From contig NC_064048.1 of assembly GCF_932526225.1 (NCBI RefSeq), forward strand, positions 13,277,665 through 13,341,664: a stretch of DNA of 64,000 bases. Direction: 5' to 3'. The DNA comes from Nematostella vectensis (lineage: Eukaryota; Cnidaria; Anthozoa; Actiniaria; Edwardsiidae). Positions 1-9,240 of the stretch are shown here, piece by piece (the stretch's first letter is position 1; every line of letters starts with the position of its first letter). A program made the position numbers and the translations under genes. The notes below the pieces were generated by a model. The model ran no database searches. It saw only the letters and a list, made by a program, of their open reading frames with translations, and had not been told where the DNA came from.

Positions 1-119
1 GTTACATTCGGGAAAAGCTTCAGGGTTACATTCGGGAATTTGTTTTACGAGTGTAACCTCAAAAAGGTTACAATCGATAATTTGTTTTCCGAATGTAAAT
101 TCCAAAAAGTAACATTAGG
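1..119. repeat. Two-orientation 11-mer block (GTTACATTCGG family)
   Basis: Exact GTTACATTCGG occurs at 1-11 and 25-35. Related copies follow: an inverted one at 52-59 (TGTAACCT), a direct one at 65-72 (AGGTTACA), an inverted one at 89-98 (CCGAATGTAA, exact complement of TTACATTCGG) and a direct degenerate one at 109-119 (GTAACATTAGG). Six related modules in about 120 bp, alternating in direction, suggest that the unit itself grew from a shorter repeat. The block recurs in every unit. Some units lose CCGAAT from the 89-98 arm, for example near 1171, 1468 and 5582. A protein-binding array or a cruciform is possible, but neither is shown. Confidence 0.85.
52..72. other. Perfect 8-bp hairpin with 5-nt loop
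   Basis: TGTAACCT and AGGTTACA are exact reverse complements separated by five bases (CAAAA here, CCAAA in most other units). The stem is kept in nearly all units, while the loop differs between two main classes. A minority class reads AGGTTATA in the right arm (for example near 37638, 39827 and 41996), which leaves one mismatch or wobble pair. It is nested inside the larger inverted repeat formed by the arms at 26-35 and 89-98. Confidence 0.8.
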
Positions 120-360
120 AAAAATAAAACAGTATACTCGGAAAAAAAGGTATATCAATCTATCGAGCGCTATGCTCTATGTTAGAATCTACTTAATCAA
201 GTTATCCAAGGAATCTAGTTAGTTCTTGTGTGCATAAAATATGTACAGGATCCTGAACAAAGCATGAGCACATAAAAGATGCTGAGAGTACATAAAAATG
301 TCCCTATACCTTCTTCTTATGTCATGACACACCAAGAACAGTATAATTACGTATCGATAT
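120..360. other. Conserved AT-rich middle of the unit, no gene seen
   Basis: This stretch contains no coding signal that I trust. It carries the self-complementary 10-mer CAGGATCCTG around the BamHI site at 248-253, an AGCGCT palindrome near 166-171, and a ClaI site at 353-358 just before the A-tract. It varies little between units. Recurrent variants here are useful tags for tracing copies: CTATGCCCTATG, GTTACAATCTAC, GATTCACC-type changes near the T-rich segment, and TGACTCACC against TGACACACC. No function is assigned. Confidence 0.7.
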
Positions 361-362
361 TT

Positions 363-384
363 AAAAAAAAATAAAGAAAAAAAA
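363..384 (-). terminator. A-rich tract; minus-strand T-run (possible Pol III terminator)
   Basis: On the plus strand this is an A-rich tract with one or two interruptions (T, G or C depending on the unit). Read on the minus strand it is a run of T residues beginning a few bases after the tRNA-like 3' end. Runs of four or more T on the coding strand are the established polymerase III termination signal. Tract length varies from unit to unit, as expected from slippage. Whether transcription occurs is unknown. Confidence 0.5.
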
Positions 385-397
385 TAGGCTGTCAGCG

Positions 398-408
398 GGA
401 ATCGAACC
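398..408 (-). promoter_or_regulatory. Pol III B-box match (GGTTCGATTCC)
   Basis: The minus strand matches the B-box consensus GGTTCGANNCC at all fixed positions. Intact copies are seen in units whose plus strand reads GAATCGAACCC, for example near 1783, 2326, 3165, 3713, 5895, 7525, 8616, 11896, 13526 and 14610. The other main class reads GAATAGAACCC, which changes the invariant CGA core to CTA, for example near 953, 4263, 4807, 5354 and 6986. Rarer damaged forms occur near 6442, 9718, 15158, 17326, 17865 and 21132. Roughly half of the units are intact by eye. The upstream A box is weak, so promoter activity is uncertain. Confidence 0.6.
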
Positions 409-418
409 CGGGTCGCTG

Positions 419-454
419 CGTTAGTAGTCAAGTGCCTGCAACGAAAGACTAACG
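419..454. other. 7-bp inverted repeat inside the tRNA-like segment
   Basis: CGTTAGT at 419-425 and ACTAACG at 448-454 are exact reverse complements with 22 bases between them. On the minus strand this would pair the presumed A-box/D-arm region with the presumed anticodon loop, giving a fold that competes with a cloverleaf. Some variant units keep a G-U pair in minus-strand RNA (plus-strand CGTTAGC near 2343 and ACCAACG near 1287), while others, such as the TAATG form near 21179, do not. Confidence 0.6.
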
Positions 455-474
455 TGGCATTGCTGAAGGAAATT

Positions 475-488
475 GTAATGAAAATTAC
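475..488. other. Short dyad GTAAT-GAAA-ATTAC
   Basis: A 5-bp perfect inverted repeat with a four-base GAAA loop, found at the same place in most units between the tRNA-like segment and the 11-mer block. A GAAA tetraloop is a stable RNA loop type, but the stem is AT-rich and weak. No role is assigned. Confidence 0.45.
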
Positions 489-1127
489 TTTTAATACTAT
501 TGGTATCGTAAACTATCCCAAGCAAAGTCACCATCGGACTGGAGGTTACATTCGGGAAAAGCTTCAGGGTTACATTCGGGAATTTGTTTTACGAGTGTAA
601 CCTCCAAAAGGTTACAATCGATAATTTGTTTTCCGAATGTAAATTCCAAAAAGTAACATTAGGAAAAATAAAACAGTATACTCGGAAAAAAAGGTATATC
701 AATCTATCGAGCGCTATGCTCTATGTTAGAATATACTTAATCAAGTTATCCAAGGAATCTAGTTAGTTCTTGTGTGCATAAAATATGTACAGGATCCTGA
801 ACAAAGCATGAGCACATCAAAGATGCTGAGAGTACATAAAAATGTCACTATACCTTCTTTTTATGTCATGACACACCAAGAACAGTATAATTAAGTATCG
901 ATATTTAAAAAAAAATAAAGAAAAAAAATAGGCTATCAGCGGGAATAGAACCCGGGTCGCTGCAATAGTAGTCAAGTGCCCGCAACGAAAGACTAACGTG
1001 GCATTGCTGAAGGGAAATGTAATGAAAATTACTTTTAATACTATTGGTATCGTAAACTATCCCAAGCAAAGTCACCATCGGACTGAAGGTTACATTCGGG
1101 AAAAGCTTCAGGGTTACATTCGGGAAT

Positions 1128-1422
1128 TTGTTTTACGAGTGTAACCTCCAAAAGGTTACAACCGATATTTTTTTTTGTAAATTCCAAAAAGTAACATTAG
1201 GAAAAATAAAACAGTATACTCGGAAAAACAGGTATATCAATAGAACCCGGGTGGCTGCGTTAGTAGTCAAGTGCCAGCAACGAAAGACCAACGTGGCATT
1301 GCTGAAGTGAATTGTAATGAAAATTACTTTTAATACTATTGGTATCGTAAACTATCCCAAGCAAAGTCACCATCGGACTGGAGGTTACATTCGGGAAAAG
1401 ATTCAGGGTTACATTCGGGAAT
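1128..1422 (+). repeat. Truncated unit, 295 bp (internal deletion)
   Basis: After TATATCAAT near 1240 the sequence jumps straight to AGAACCCGGG, so about 249 bp covering the AT-rich middle, the BamHI site and the A-tract are missing. The parent sequences share AAT at the break, which is a 3-bp microhomology. The tRNA-like segment loses its 3' end and T-run here. The remaining 11-mer block and the following unit are normal. Confidence 0.9.
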
Positions 1423-2506
1423 TTGTTTTACGAGTGTAACCTCCAAAAGGTTACAATCGATAATTTTTTTTTTGTAAATTCCAAAAAGTAACATTAGGAA
1501 AAATAAAACAGTATACTCGGAAAAACAGGTATATCAATCTATCGAGCGCTATGCTTTATGTTAGAATATACTTAATCAAGTTATCCAAGGAATCTAGTTA
1601 GTTCTTGTGTGCATAAAATATGTACAGGATCCTGAACAAAGCATGAGCACATCAAAAATGCTGAGAGTACATAAAAATGTCCCTATACCTTCTTCTTATG
1701 TCATGACACACCAAGAACAGTATAATTAAGTATCGATATTTAAAAAAAAATAAAGAAAAAAAATAGGTTTTCAGCGGGAATCGAACCCGGGTCGCTGCGT
1801 TAGTAGTCAAGTGCCTGCAACGAAAGACTAACGTGGCATTGCTGAAGGAAATTGTAATGAAAATTACTTTTAATACTATTGGTATCGTAAACTATCCCAA
1901 GCAAAGTCACCATCGGACTGGAGGTTACATTCGGGAAAAGCTTCAGGGTTACATTGGGGAATTTGTTTTACGAGTGTAACCTCAAAAAGGTTACAATCGA
2001 TAATTTGTTTTCCGAATGTAAATTCCAAAAAGTAACATTAGGAAAAATAAAACAGTATACTCGGAAAAAAAGGTATATCAATCTATCGAGCGCTATGCTC
2101 TATGTTAGAATCTACTTAATCAAGTTATCCAAGGAATCTAGTTAGTTCTTGTGTGCATAAAATATGTACAGGATCCTGAACAAAGCATGAGCACATCAAA
2201 GATGCTGAGAGTACATAAAAATGTCCCTATACCTTCTTTTTATGTCATGACACACAAAGAACAGTATAATTAGGTATCGATATTTAAAAAAAAATAAAGA
2301 AAAAAAATAGGCTATCAGCGGGAATCGAACCCGGGTCGCTGCGTTAGCAGTCAAGTGCCCGCAACGAAAGACTAACGTGGCATTGCTGAAGGGAATTGTA
2401 ATGAAAATTACTTTTAATACTATTGGTATCGTAAACTATCCCAAGCAAAGGCACCATCGGACTGGAGGTTACATTCGGGAAAAGCTTCAGGGTTACATTC
2501 GGGAAT

Positions 2507-2801
2507 TTGTTTTACGAGTGTAACCTCCAAAAGGTTACAATCGATATTTTTTTTTGTAAATTCCAAAAAGTAACATTAGGAAAAATAAAACAGTATACTC
2601 GGAAAAACAGGTATATCAATAGAACCCGGGTGGCTGCGTTAGTAGTCAAGTGCCAGCAACGAAAGACCAACGTGGCATTGCTGAAGGGAATTGTAATGAA
2701 AATTACTTTTAATACTATTGGTATCGTAAACTATCCCTATCAAAGTCACCATCGGACTGGAGGTTACATTCGGGAAAAGATTCAGGGTTACATTCGGGAA
2801 T
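2507..2801 (+). repeat. Truncated unit, 295 bp, same deletion junction
   Basis: This copy has the same junction (near 2620) as the unit at 1128-1422, and the two lie exactly 1379 bp apart. The shared breakpoint means one deletion followed by duplication, rather than two events. The deletion happens to fuse frames into a 103-codon open stretch, which I do not treat as a gene. Confidence 0.9.
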
Positions 2802-4208
2802 TTGTTTTACGAGTGTAACCTCCAAAAGGTTACAATCGATAATTTTTTTTTTGTAAATTCCAAAAAGTAACATTAGGAAAAATAAAACAGTATACTCGGA
2901 AAAAAAGGTATATCAATCTATCGAGCGCTATGCTCTATGCTAGAATCTACTTAATCAAGTTATCCAAGGAATCTAGTTAGTTCTTGTGTGCATAAAATAT
3001 GTACAGGATCCTGAACAAAGCATGAGCACATCAAAGATGCTGAGAGTACATAAAAATGTCCCTATACCTTCTTTTTATGTCATGACACACCAAGAACAGT
3101 ATAATTAAGTATCGATATTTAAAAAAAATAAAGAAAAAAAAATAAGCTATCAGCGGGAATCGAACCCGGGTCGCTGCGTTAGTAGTCAAGTGCCCGCAAC
3201 GAAAGACTAACGTGGCATTGCTGAAGGAAATTGTAATGAAAATTACTTTTAATACTATTGGTATCGTAAACTATCCCAAGCAAAGTCACCATCGGACTGG
3301 AGGTTACATTCGGGAAAAGCTTCAGGGTTACATTCGGGAATTTGTTTTACGAGTGTAACCTCCAAAAGGTTACAATCGATAATTTTTTTCCGAATGTAAA
3401 TTCAAAAAAGTAACATTAGGAAAAATAAAACAGTATACTCGGAAAAAAAGGTATATCAATCTATCGAGCGCTATGCTCTATGTTACAATCTACTTAATCA
3501 TGTTATCCAAGGAATCTAGTTAGTTCTTGTGTGCATAAAATATGTACAGGATCCTGAACAAAGCATGAGCACATCAAAGATGCTGAGAGTACATAAAAAT
3601 GTCCCTATACCTTCTTTTTATGTCATGACACACCAAGAACAGTATTATTAAGTATCGATATTTTTACAAAAAAAAAATAAAGAAAAAAAAAATAGGCTAT
3701 CAGCGGGAATCGAACCCGGGTCGCTGCGTTAGTAGTCAAGTGCCCGCAACGAAAGACTAACGTGGCATTGCTGAAGTTAATTGTAATGAAAATTACTTTG
3801 AATACTATTGGTATCGTAAACTATCCCAAGCAAAGTCACCATCGGACTGGAGGTTACATTCGGGAAAAGCTTCAGGGTTACATTCGGGAATTTGTTTTAC
3901 GAGTGTAACCTCCAAAAGGTTACAATCGATATTTTTTTTTCCGAATGTAAATTCCAAAAAGTAACATTAGGAAAAATAAAACAGTATACTCGGAAAAAAA
4001 GGTATATCAATCTATCGAGCGCTATGCCCTATGTTAGAATCTACTTAATCAAGTTATCCAAGGAATCTAGTTAGTTCTTGTGTGCATAAAATATGTACAG
4101 GATCCTGAACAAAGCATGAGCACATCAAAGATGCTGAGAGTACATAAAAATGTCCCTATACCTTTTTTTTATGTCATGACACACCAAGAACAGTATAATT
4201 AAGTATCG

Positions 4209-4213
<5 letters not shown>

Positions 4214-4245
<32 letters not shown>
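4214..4245. repeat. Uninterrupted A32 tract
   Basis: The A-rich tract of the unit at 3892 has lost its usual T and G interruptions and expanded to 32 consecutive A residues. This explains most of the 553-bp length of that unit. Tracts this long are prone to replication slippage and to sequencing length error. Confidence 0.8.
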
Positions 4246-4248
<3 letters not shown>

Positions 4249-5959
4249 GCTATCAGCGGGAATAGAACCCGGGTCGCTGCGTTAGCAGTCAAGTGCCCGC
4301 AACGAAAGACTAACGTGGCATTGCTGAAGGGAATTGTAATGAAAATTACTTTTAATACTATTGGTATCGTAAACTATCCCAAGCAAAGTCACCATCGGAC
4401 TGGAGGTTACATTCGGTAAAAGCCTTAGGGTTACATTCGGGAATTTGTTTTACGAGTGTAACCTCCAAAAGGTTACAATCGATATTTTTTTTTCCGAATG
4501 TAAATTCCAAAAAGTAACATTAGGAAAAATAAAACAGTATACTCGGAAAAAAAGGTATATCAATCTATCGAGCGATATGCCCTATGTTAGAATCTACTTA
4601 ATCAAGTTATCCAAGGAATCTAGTTAGTTCTTGTTTGCATAAAATATGTACAGGATCCTGAACAAAGCATGAGCACATCAAAGATGCTGAGAGTACATAA
4701 AAATGTCCCTATACCTTCTTTTTATGTCATGACACACCAAGAACAGTATAATTAAGTATCGATATTTAAAAAAAAAAAAAAGAAAAAAAAATAGGCTATC
4801 AGCGGGAATAGAACCCGGGTCGCTGCGTTAGCAGTCAAGTGCCCGCAACGAAAGACTAACGTGGCATTGCTGAAGGGAATTGTAATGAAAATTACTTTTA
4901 ATGCTATTGGTATCGTAAACTATCCCAAGCAAAGTCACCATCGGACTGGAGGTTACATTCGGGAAAAGCTTCAGGGTTACATTCGGGAATTTGATTTACG
5001 AGTGTAACCTCCAAAAGGTTACAATCGATAATTTTTTTTCCGAATGTAAATTCAAAAAAGTAACATTAGGAAAAATAAAACAGTATACTCGGAAAAAAAG
5101 GTATATCAATCTATCGAGCGCTATGCTCTATGTTAGAATATACTTAATCAAGTTATCCAAGGAATCTAGTTAGTTCTTGTGTGCATAAAATATGTACAGG
5201 ATCCTGAACAAAGCATGAGCACATCAAAGATGCTGAGAGTACATAAAAATGTCCCTATACCTTCTTTTTATGTCATGACACACCAAGAACAGTATAATTA
5301 AGTATCGATATTTAAAAAAAAAAAAGAAAAAAAAAATAGGCTATCAGCGGGAATAGAACCCGGGTCGCTGCGTTAGTAGTCAAGTGCCCGCAACGAAAGA
5401 CTAACGTGGCATTGCTGAAGGGAAATGTAATGAAAATTACTTTTTATACTATTGGTATCGTAAACTATCCCAAGCAAAGTCACCATCGGACTGGAGGTTA
5501 CATTCGGGAAAAGCTTCAGGGTTACATTCGGGAATTTGTTTTACGAGTGTAACCTCCAAAAGGTTACAATCGATATTGTTTTTTGTAAATTCCAAAAAGT
5601 AACATTAGGAAAAATAAAACAGTATACTCGGAAAAATAGGTATATCAATCTATCGAGCGCTATGCTCTATGCTAGAATCTACTTAATCAAGTTATCCAAG
5701 GAATCTAGTTAGTTCTTGTGTACATAAAATATGTACAGGATCCTGAACAAAGCATGAGCACATCAAAGATGCTGAGAGTACATAAAAATGTCCCTATACC
5801 TTCTTTTTATGTCATGACACACCAAGAACAGTATAATTAAGTATCGATATTTAAAAAAAATAAAGAAAAAAAAATAAGCTATCAGCGGGAATCGAACCCG
5901 GGTCGCTGCGTTAGTAGTCAAGTGCCCGCAACGAAAGACTAACGTGGCATTGCTGAAGG

Positions 5960-8900
5960 AAATTTTAATGAAAATTACTTTTAATACTATTGGTATCGTA
6001 AACTATCCCAAGCAAAGTCACCATCGGACTGGAGGTTACATTCGGGAAAAGCTTCAGGGTTACATTCGGGAATTTGTTTTACGAGTGTAACCTCCAAAAG
6101 GTTACAATCGATAATTTTTTTCCGAATGTAAATTCAAAAAAGTAACATTAGGAAAAATAAAACAGTATACTCGGAAAAAAAGGTATATCAATCTATCGAG
6201 CGCTATGCTCTATGTTACAATCTACTTAATCATGTTATCCAAGGAATCTAGTTAGTTCTTGTGTGCATAAAATATGTACCGGATCCTGAACAAAGCATGA
6301 GCACATCAAAGATGCTGAGAGTACATAAAAATGTCCCTATACCTTCTTTTTATGTCATGACACACCAAGAACAGTATTATTAAGTATCGATATTTTTTTA
6401 AAAAAAAATAAAGAAAAAAAAATAGGCTATCAGCGGGAATCGAAACCGGGTCGCTGCGTTAGTAGTCAAGTGCCCGCAACGAAAGACTAACGTGGCATTG
6501 CTGAAGGGAATTGTAATGAAAATTACTTTTAATACTATTGGTATCGTAAACTATCCCAAGCAAAGTCACCATCGGACTGGAGGTTACATTCGGGAAAAGC
6601 TTCATGGTTACATTCGGGAATTTGTTTTACGAGTGTAACCTCCAAAAGGTTACAATCGATATTTTTTTTTCCGAATGTAAATTCCAAAAAGTAACATTAG
6701 GAAAAAAACAACAGTATACTCGGAAAAAAAGGTATATCAATCTATCGAGCGCTATGCCCTATGTTAGAATCTACTTAATCAAGTTATCCAAGGAATCTAG
6801 TTAGTTCTTGTGTGCATAAAATATGTACAGGATCCTGAACAAAGCATGAGCACATCAAAGATGCTGAGAGTACATAAAAATGTCCCTATACCTTCTTTTT
6901 ATGTCATGACACACCAAGAACAGTATAATTAAGTATCGATATTTAAAAAAAAAAAAAAAGAAAAAAAAAATAGGCTATCAGCGGGAATAGAACCCGGGTC
7001 GCTGCGTTAGCAGTCAAGTGCCCGCAACGAAAGACTAACGTGGCATTGCTGAAGGGAATTGTAATAAAAATTACTTTTAATGCTATTGGTATCGTAAACT
7101 ATCCCAAGCAAAGTCACCATCGGACTTGAGGTTACATTCGGGAAAAGCTTCAGGGTTACATTCGGGAATTAGATTTACGAGTGTAACCTCCAAAAGGTTA
7201 CAATCGATAATTTTTTTTCCGAATGTAAATTCAAAAAAGTAACATTAGGAAAAATAAAACAGTATACTCGGAAAAAAAGGTATATCAATCTATCGAGCGC
7301 TATGCTCTATGTTACAATCTACTTAATCATGTTATCCAAGGAATCTTGTTAGTTCTTGTGTGCATAAAATATGTACAGGATCCTGAACAAAGCATGAGCA
7401 CATCAAAGATGCTGAGAGTACATAAAAATGTCCCTATACCTTCTTTTTATGTCATGACACACCAAGAACGGTATAATTAAGTATCGATATTTTTAAAAAA
7501 AATTAAGAAAAAAAAAATAGGCTATCAGCGGGAATCGAACCCGGGTCCCTGCGTTAGTAGTCAAGTGCCTGCAACGAAAGACTAACGTGGCATTGCTGAA
7601 GGTAAATTGTAATGAAAATTACTTTTAATACTCTTGGTATCGTAAACTATCCCAAGCAAAGTCACCATCGGACAGGAGGTTACATTCGGGAAAAACTTCA
7701 GGGTTACATTCGGGAATTTGTTTTACGAGTGTAACCTCCAAAAGGTTACAATCGATAATTTTTTTTCCAAATGTAAATTCCAAAAAGTAACATTAGGAAA
7801 AATAAAACAGTATACTCGGAAAAAAGGTATATCAATCTATCGAGCGCTATGCTCTATGTTAGAATCTACTTAATCAAGTTATCCAAGGAATCTAGTTAGT
7901 TCTTGTGTGCATAAAATATGTACAGGATCCTGAACAAAGCATGAGCACATCAAAGATGCTGAGAGTACATAAAAATGTCCCTATACCTTCTTTTTATGTC
8001 ATGACACACCAAGAACAGCATAATTAAGTATCGATATTTAAAAAAAAATAAAGAAAAAAAAATAGGCTATCAGCGGGAATAGAACCCGGGTCGCTGCGTT
8101 AGTAGTCAAGTGCCCGCAACGAAAGACTAACGTGGCATTGCTGAAGGGAAATGTAATGAAAATTACTTTTAATACTATTGGTATCGTAAACTATCCCAAG
8201 CAAAGTCACCATCGGACTGGAGGTTACATTCGGGAAAAGCTTCAGGGTTACATTCGGGAATTTGTTTTACGAGTGTAACCTCCAAAAGGTTACAATCGAT
8301 ATTTTTTTTTGTAAATTCCAAAAAGTAACATTAGGAAAAATAAAACAGTATACTCGGAAAAACAGGTATATCAATCTATCGAGCGCTATGCTTTATGTTA
8401 GAATATACTAATCAAGTTATCCAAGGAATCTAGTTAGTTCTTGTGTGCATAAAATATGTACAGGATCCTGAACAAAGCATGAGCACATCAAAGATGCTGA
8501 GAGTACATAAAAATGTCCCTATACCTTCTTTTTATGTCATGACACACCAAGAACAGTATTATTAAGTATCGATATTTTTAGAAAAAAATAAAGAAAAAAA
8601 ATAGGCTATCAGCGGGAATCGAACCCGGGTCGCTGCGTTAGTAGTCAAGTGCCCGCAACGAAAGACTAACGTGGCATTGCTGAAGGGAATTGTAATGAAA
8701 ATTACTTTTAATACTATTGGTATCGTAAACTATCCCAAGCAAAGTCACCATCGGACTAGAGTTTACATTCGGGAAAAGCTTCAGGGTTACATTCGGGAAT
8801 TTGTTTTACGAGTGTAACCTCCAAAAGGTTACAATCGATATTTTTTTTTCCGAATGTAAATTCCAAAAAGTAACATTAGGAAAAATAAAACAGTATACTC

Positions 8901-9240
8901 GGAAAAAAAGGTATATCAATCTATCGAGCGCTATGCCCTATGTTAGAATCTACTTAATCAAGTTATCCAAGGAATCTAGTTAGTTCTTGTTTGCATAAAA
9001 TATGTACAGGATCCTGAACAAAGCATGAGCACATCAAAGATGCTGAGAGTACATAAAAATGTCCCTATACCTTCTTTTTATGTCATGACACACCAAGAAC
9101 AGTATAATTAAGTATCGATATTTAAAAAAAAAAAAAAGAAAAAAAAAATAGGCTATCAGCGGGAATAGAACCCGGGTCGCTGCGTTAGCAGTCAAGTGCC
9201 CGCAACGAAAGACTAACGTGGCATTGCTGAAGGGAATTGT
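5960..9240 (+). repeat. Six-unit higher-order repeat, copy 1 (~3.28 kb)
   Basis: Units with landmarks 6074, 6622, 7170, 7718, 8262 and 8801. Each finds its counterpart 3274-3279 bp to the right. Tags shared with copy 2 include GTACCGGATCC, the GAAACCGGG B-box lesion, GAATTAGATTTACG, GGGTCCCTGCG and CTTGTTTGCATA. The left limit is set where the tRNA-like segments stop matching just before 6 kb. Confidence 0.85.

Larger units (their letters stand above)
387..466 (-). pseudogene. tRNA-like relic (one per unit)
   Basis: On the minus strand the segment shows a T-arm-like sequence: G53, the loop TTCGATT and the run CCCGC, with four of five stem pairs possible. Upstream lies CTACTAA, which fits an anticodon loop (C32-T33-NNN-A37-A38) with anticodon ACT; some units read CTGCTAA, anticodon GCT, as in serine tRNAs. 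The acceptor arms do not pair: TGATAGC at the 3' side has no GCTATCA partner. The anticodon stem is also poor and the A-box region matches weakly, so this is not a functional tRNA gene. A tRNA-derived SINE head or a decayed tRNA gene captured by the satellite would explain it. The segment occurs in essentially every unit, including the short ones. Confidence 0.65.
40..583 (+). repeat. Reference satellite unit (544 bp)
   Basis: This unit is used to describe the parts found in all others. In order it holds: the hairpin at 52-72, the reverse arm at 89-98, a further 11-mer copy at 109-119, an AT-rich middle to about 360, an A-rich tract at 363-384, a minus-strand tRNA-like segment from 387 to about 466, a small dyad at 475-488, and two direct 11-mer copies just before the next landmark at 584. 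Restriction sites seen once or more per unit include BamHI (248-253), SmaI (407-412) and, in most units, HindIII and ClaI, so a genomic digest should give a ladder with a step of about 544 bp. The start of the unit is arbitrary because the array is circularly permutable. Confidence 0.95.
1..5960 (+). repeat. Mixed units at the left edge
   Basis: About a dozen units, two of them truncated. Units around 584-1962 and 1963-3341 form two three-unit groups of equal length (1379 bp) that share the truncated member but differ by many substitutions elsewhere. Units at 3892 and 4445 carry the CCCTATG or CGATATGCCC tags that return in later blocks. The unit at 3342 carries the GTTACAATC...AATCATG tag also seen at 6074, 9348, 17504 and 27823. 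Confidence 0.8.

Noticed and set aside
1-119. Transposon terminal inverted repeats
   Set aside because: The arms lie about 50-60 bp apart inside every unit, with no transposase, no target-site duplication and no empty site to compare.
40-222. Recurrent ~60-codon plus-strand open frame beginning FYECNL, found in many units
   Set aside because: It starts with TTG, lies across the inverted-repeat block and is broken by T-run indels in many other units. Its recurrence follows from satellite conservation. No family is recognised, and the 103-codon versions arise from GTG starts or from the deletion junction.
244-255. Self-complementary CAGGATCCTG as a regulatory operator
   Set aside because: It is a single 10-bp palindrome around a BamHI site with no supporting context. 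It is useful for a digest ladder, but no regulatory role can be claimed.
387-466. Functional serine tRNA gene
   Set aside because: The acceptor arms do not pair, the anticodon stem has only about two pairs, the A box is weak and the first T-stem pair is a mismatch.
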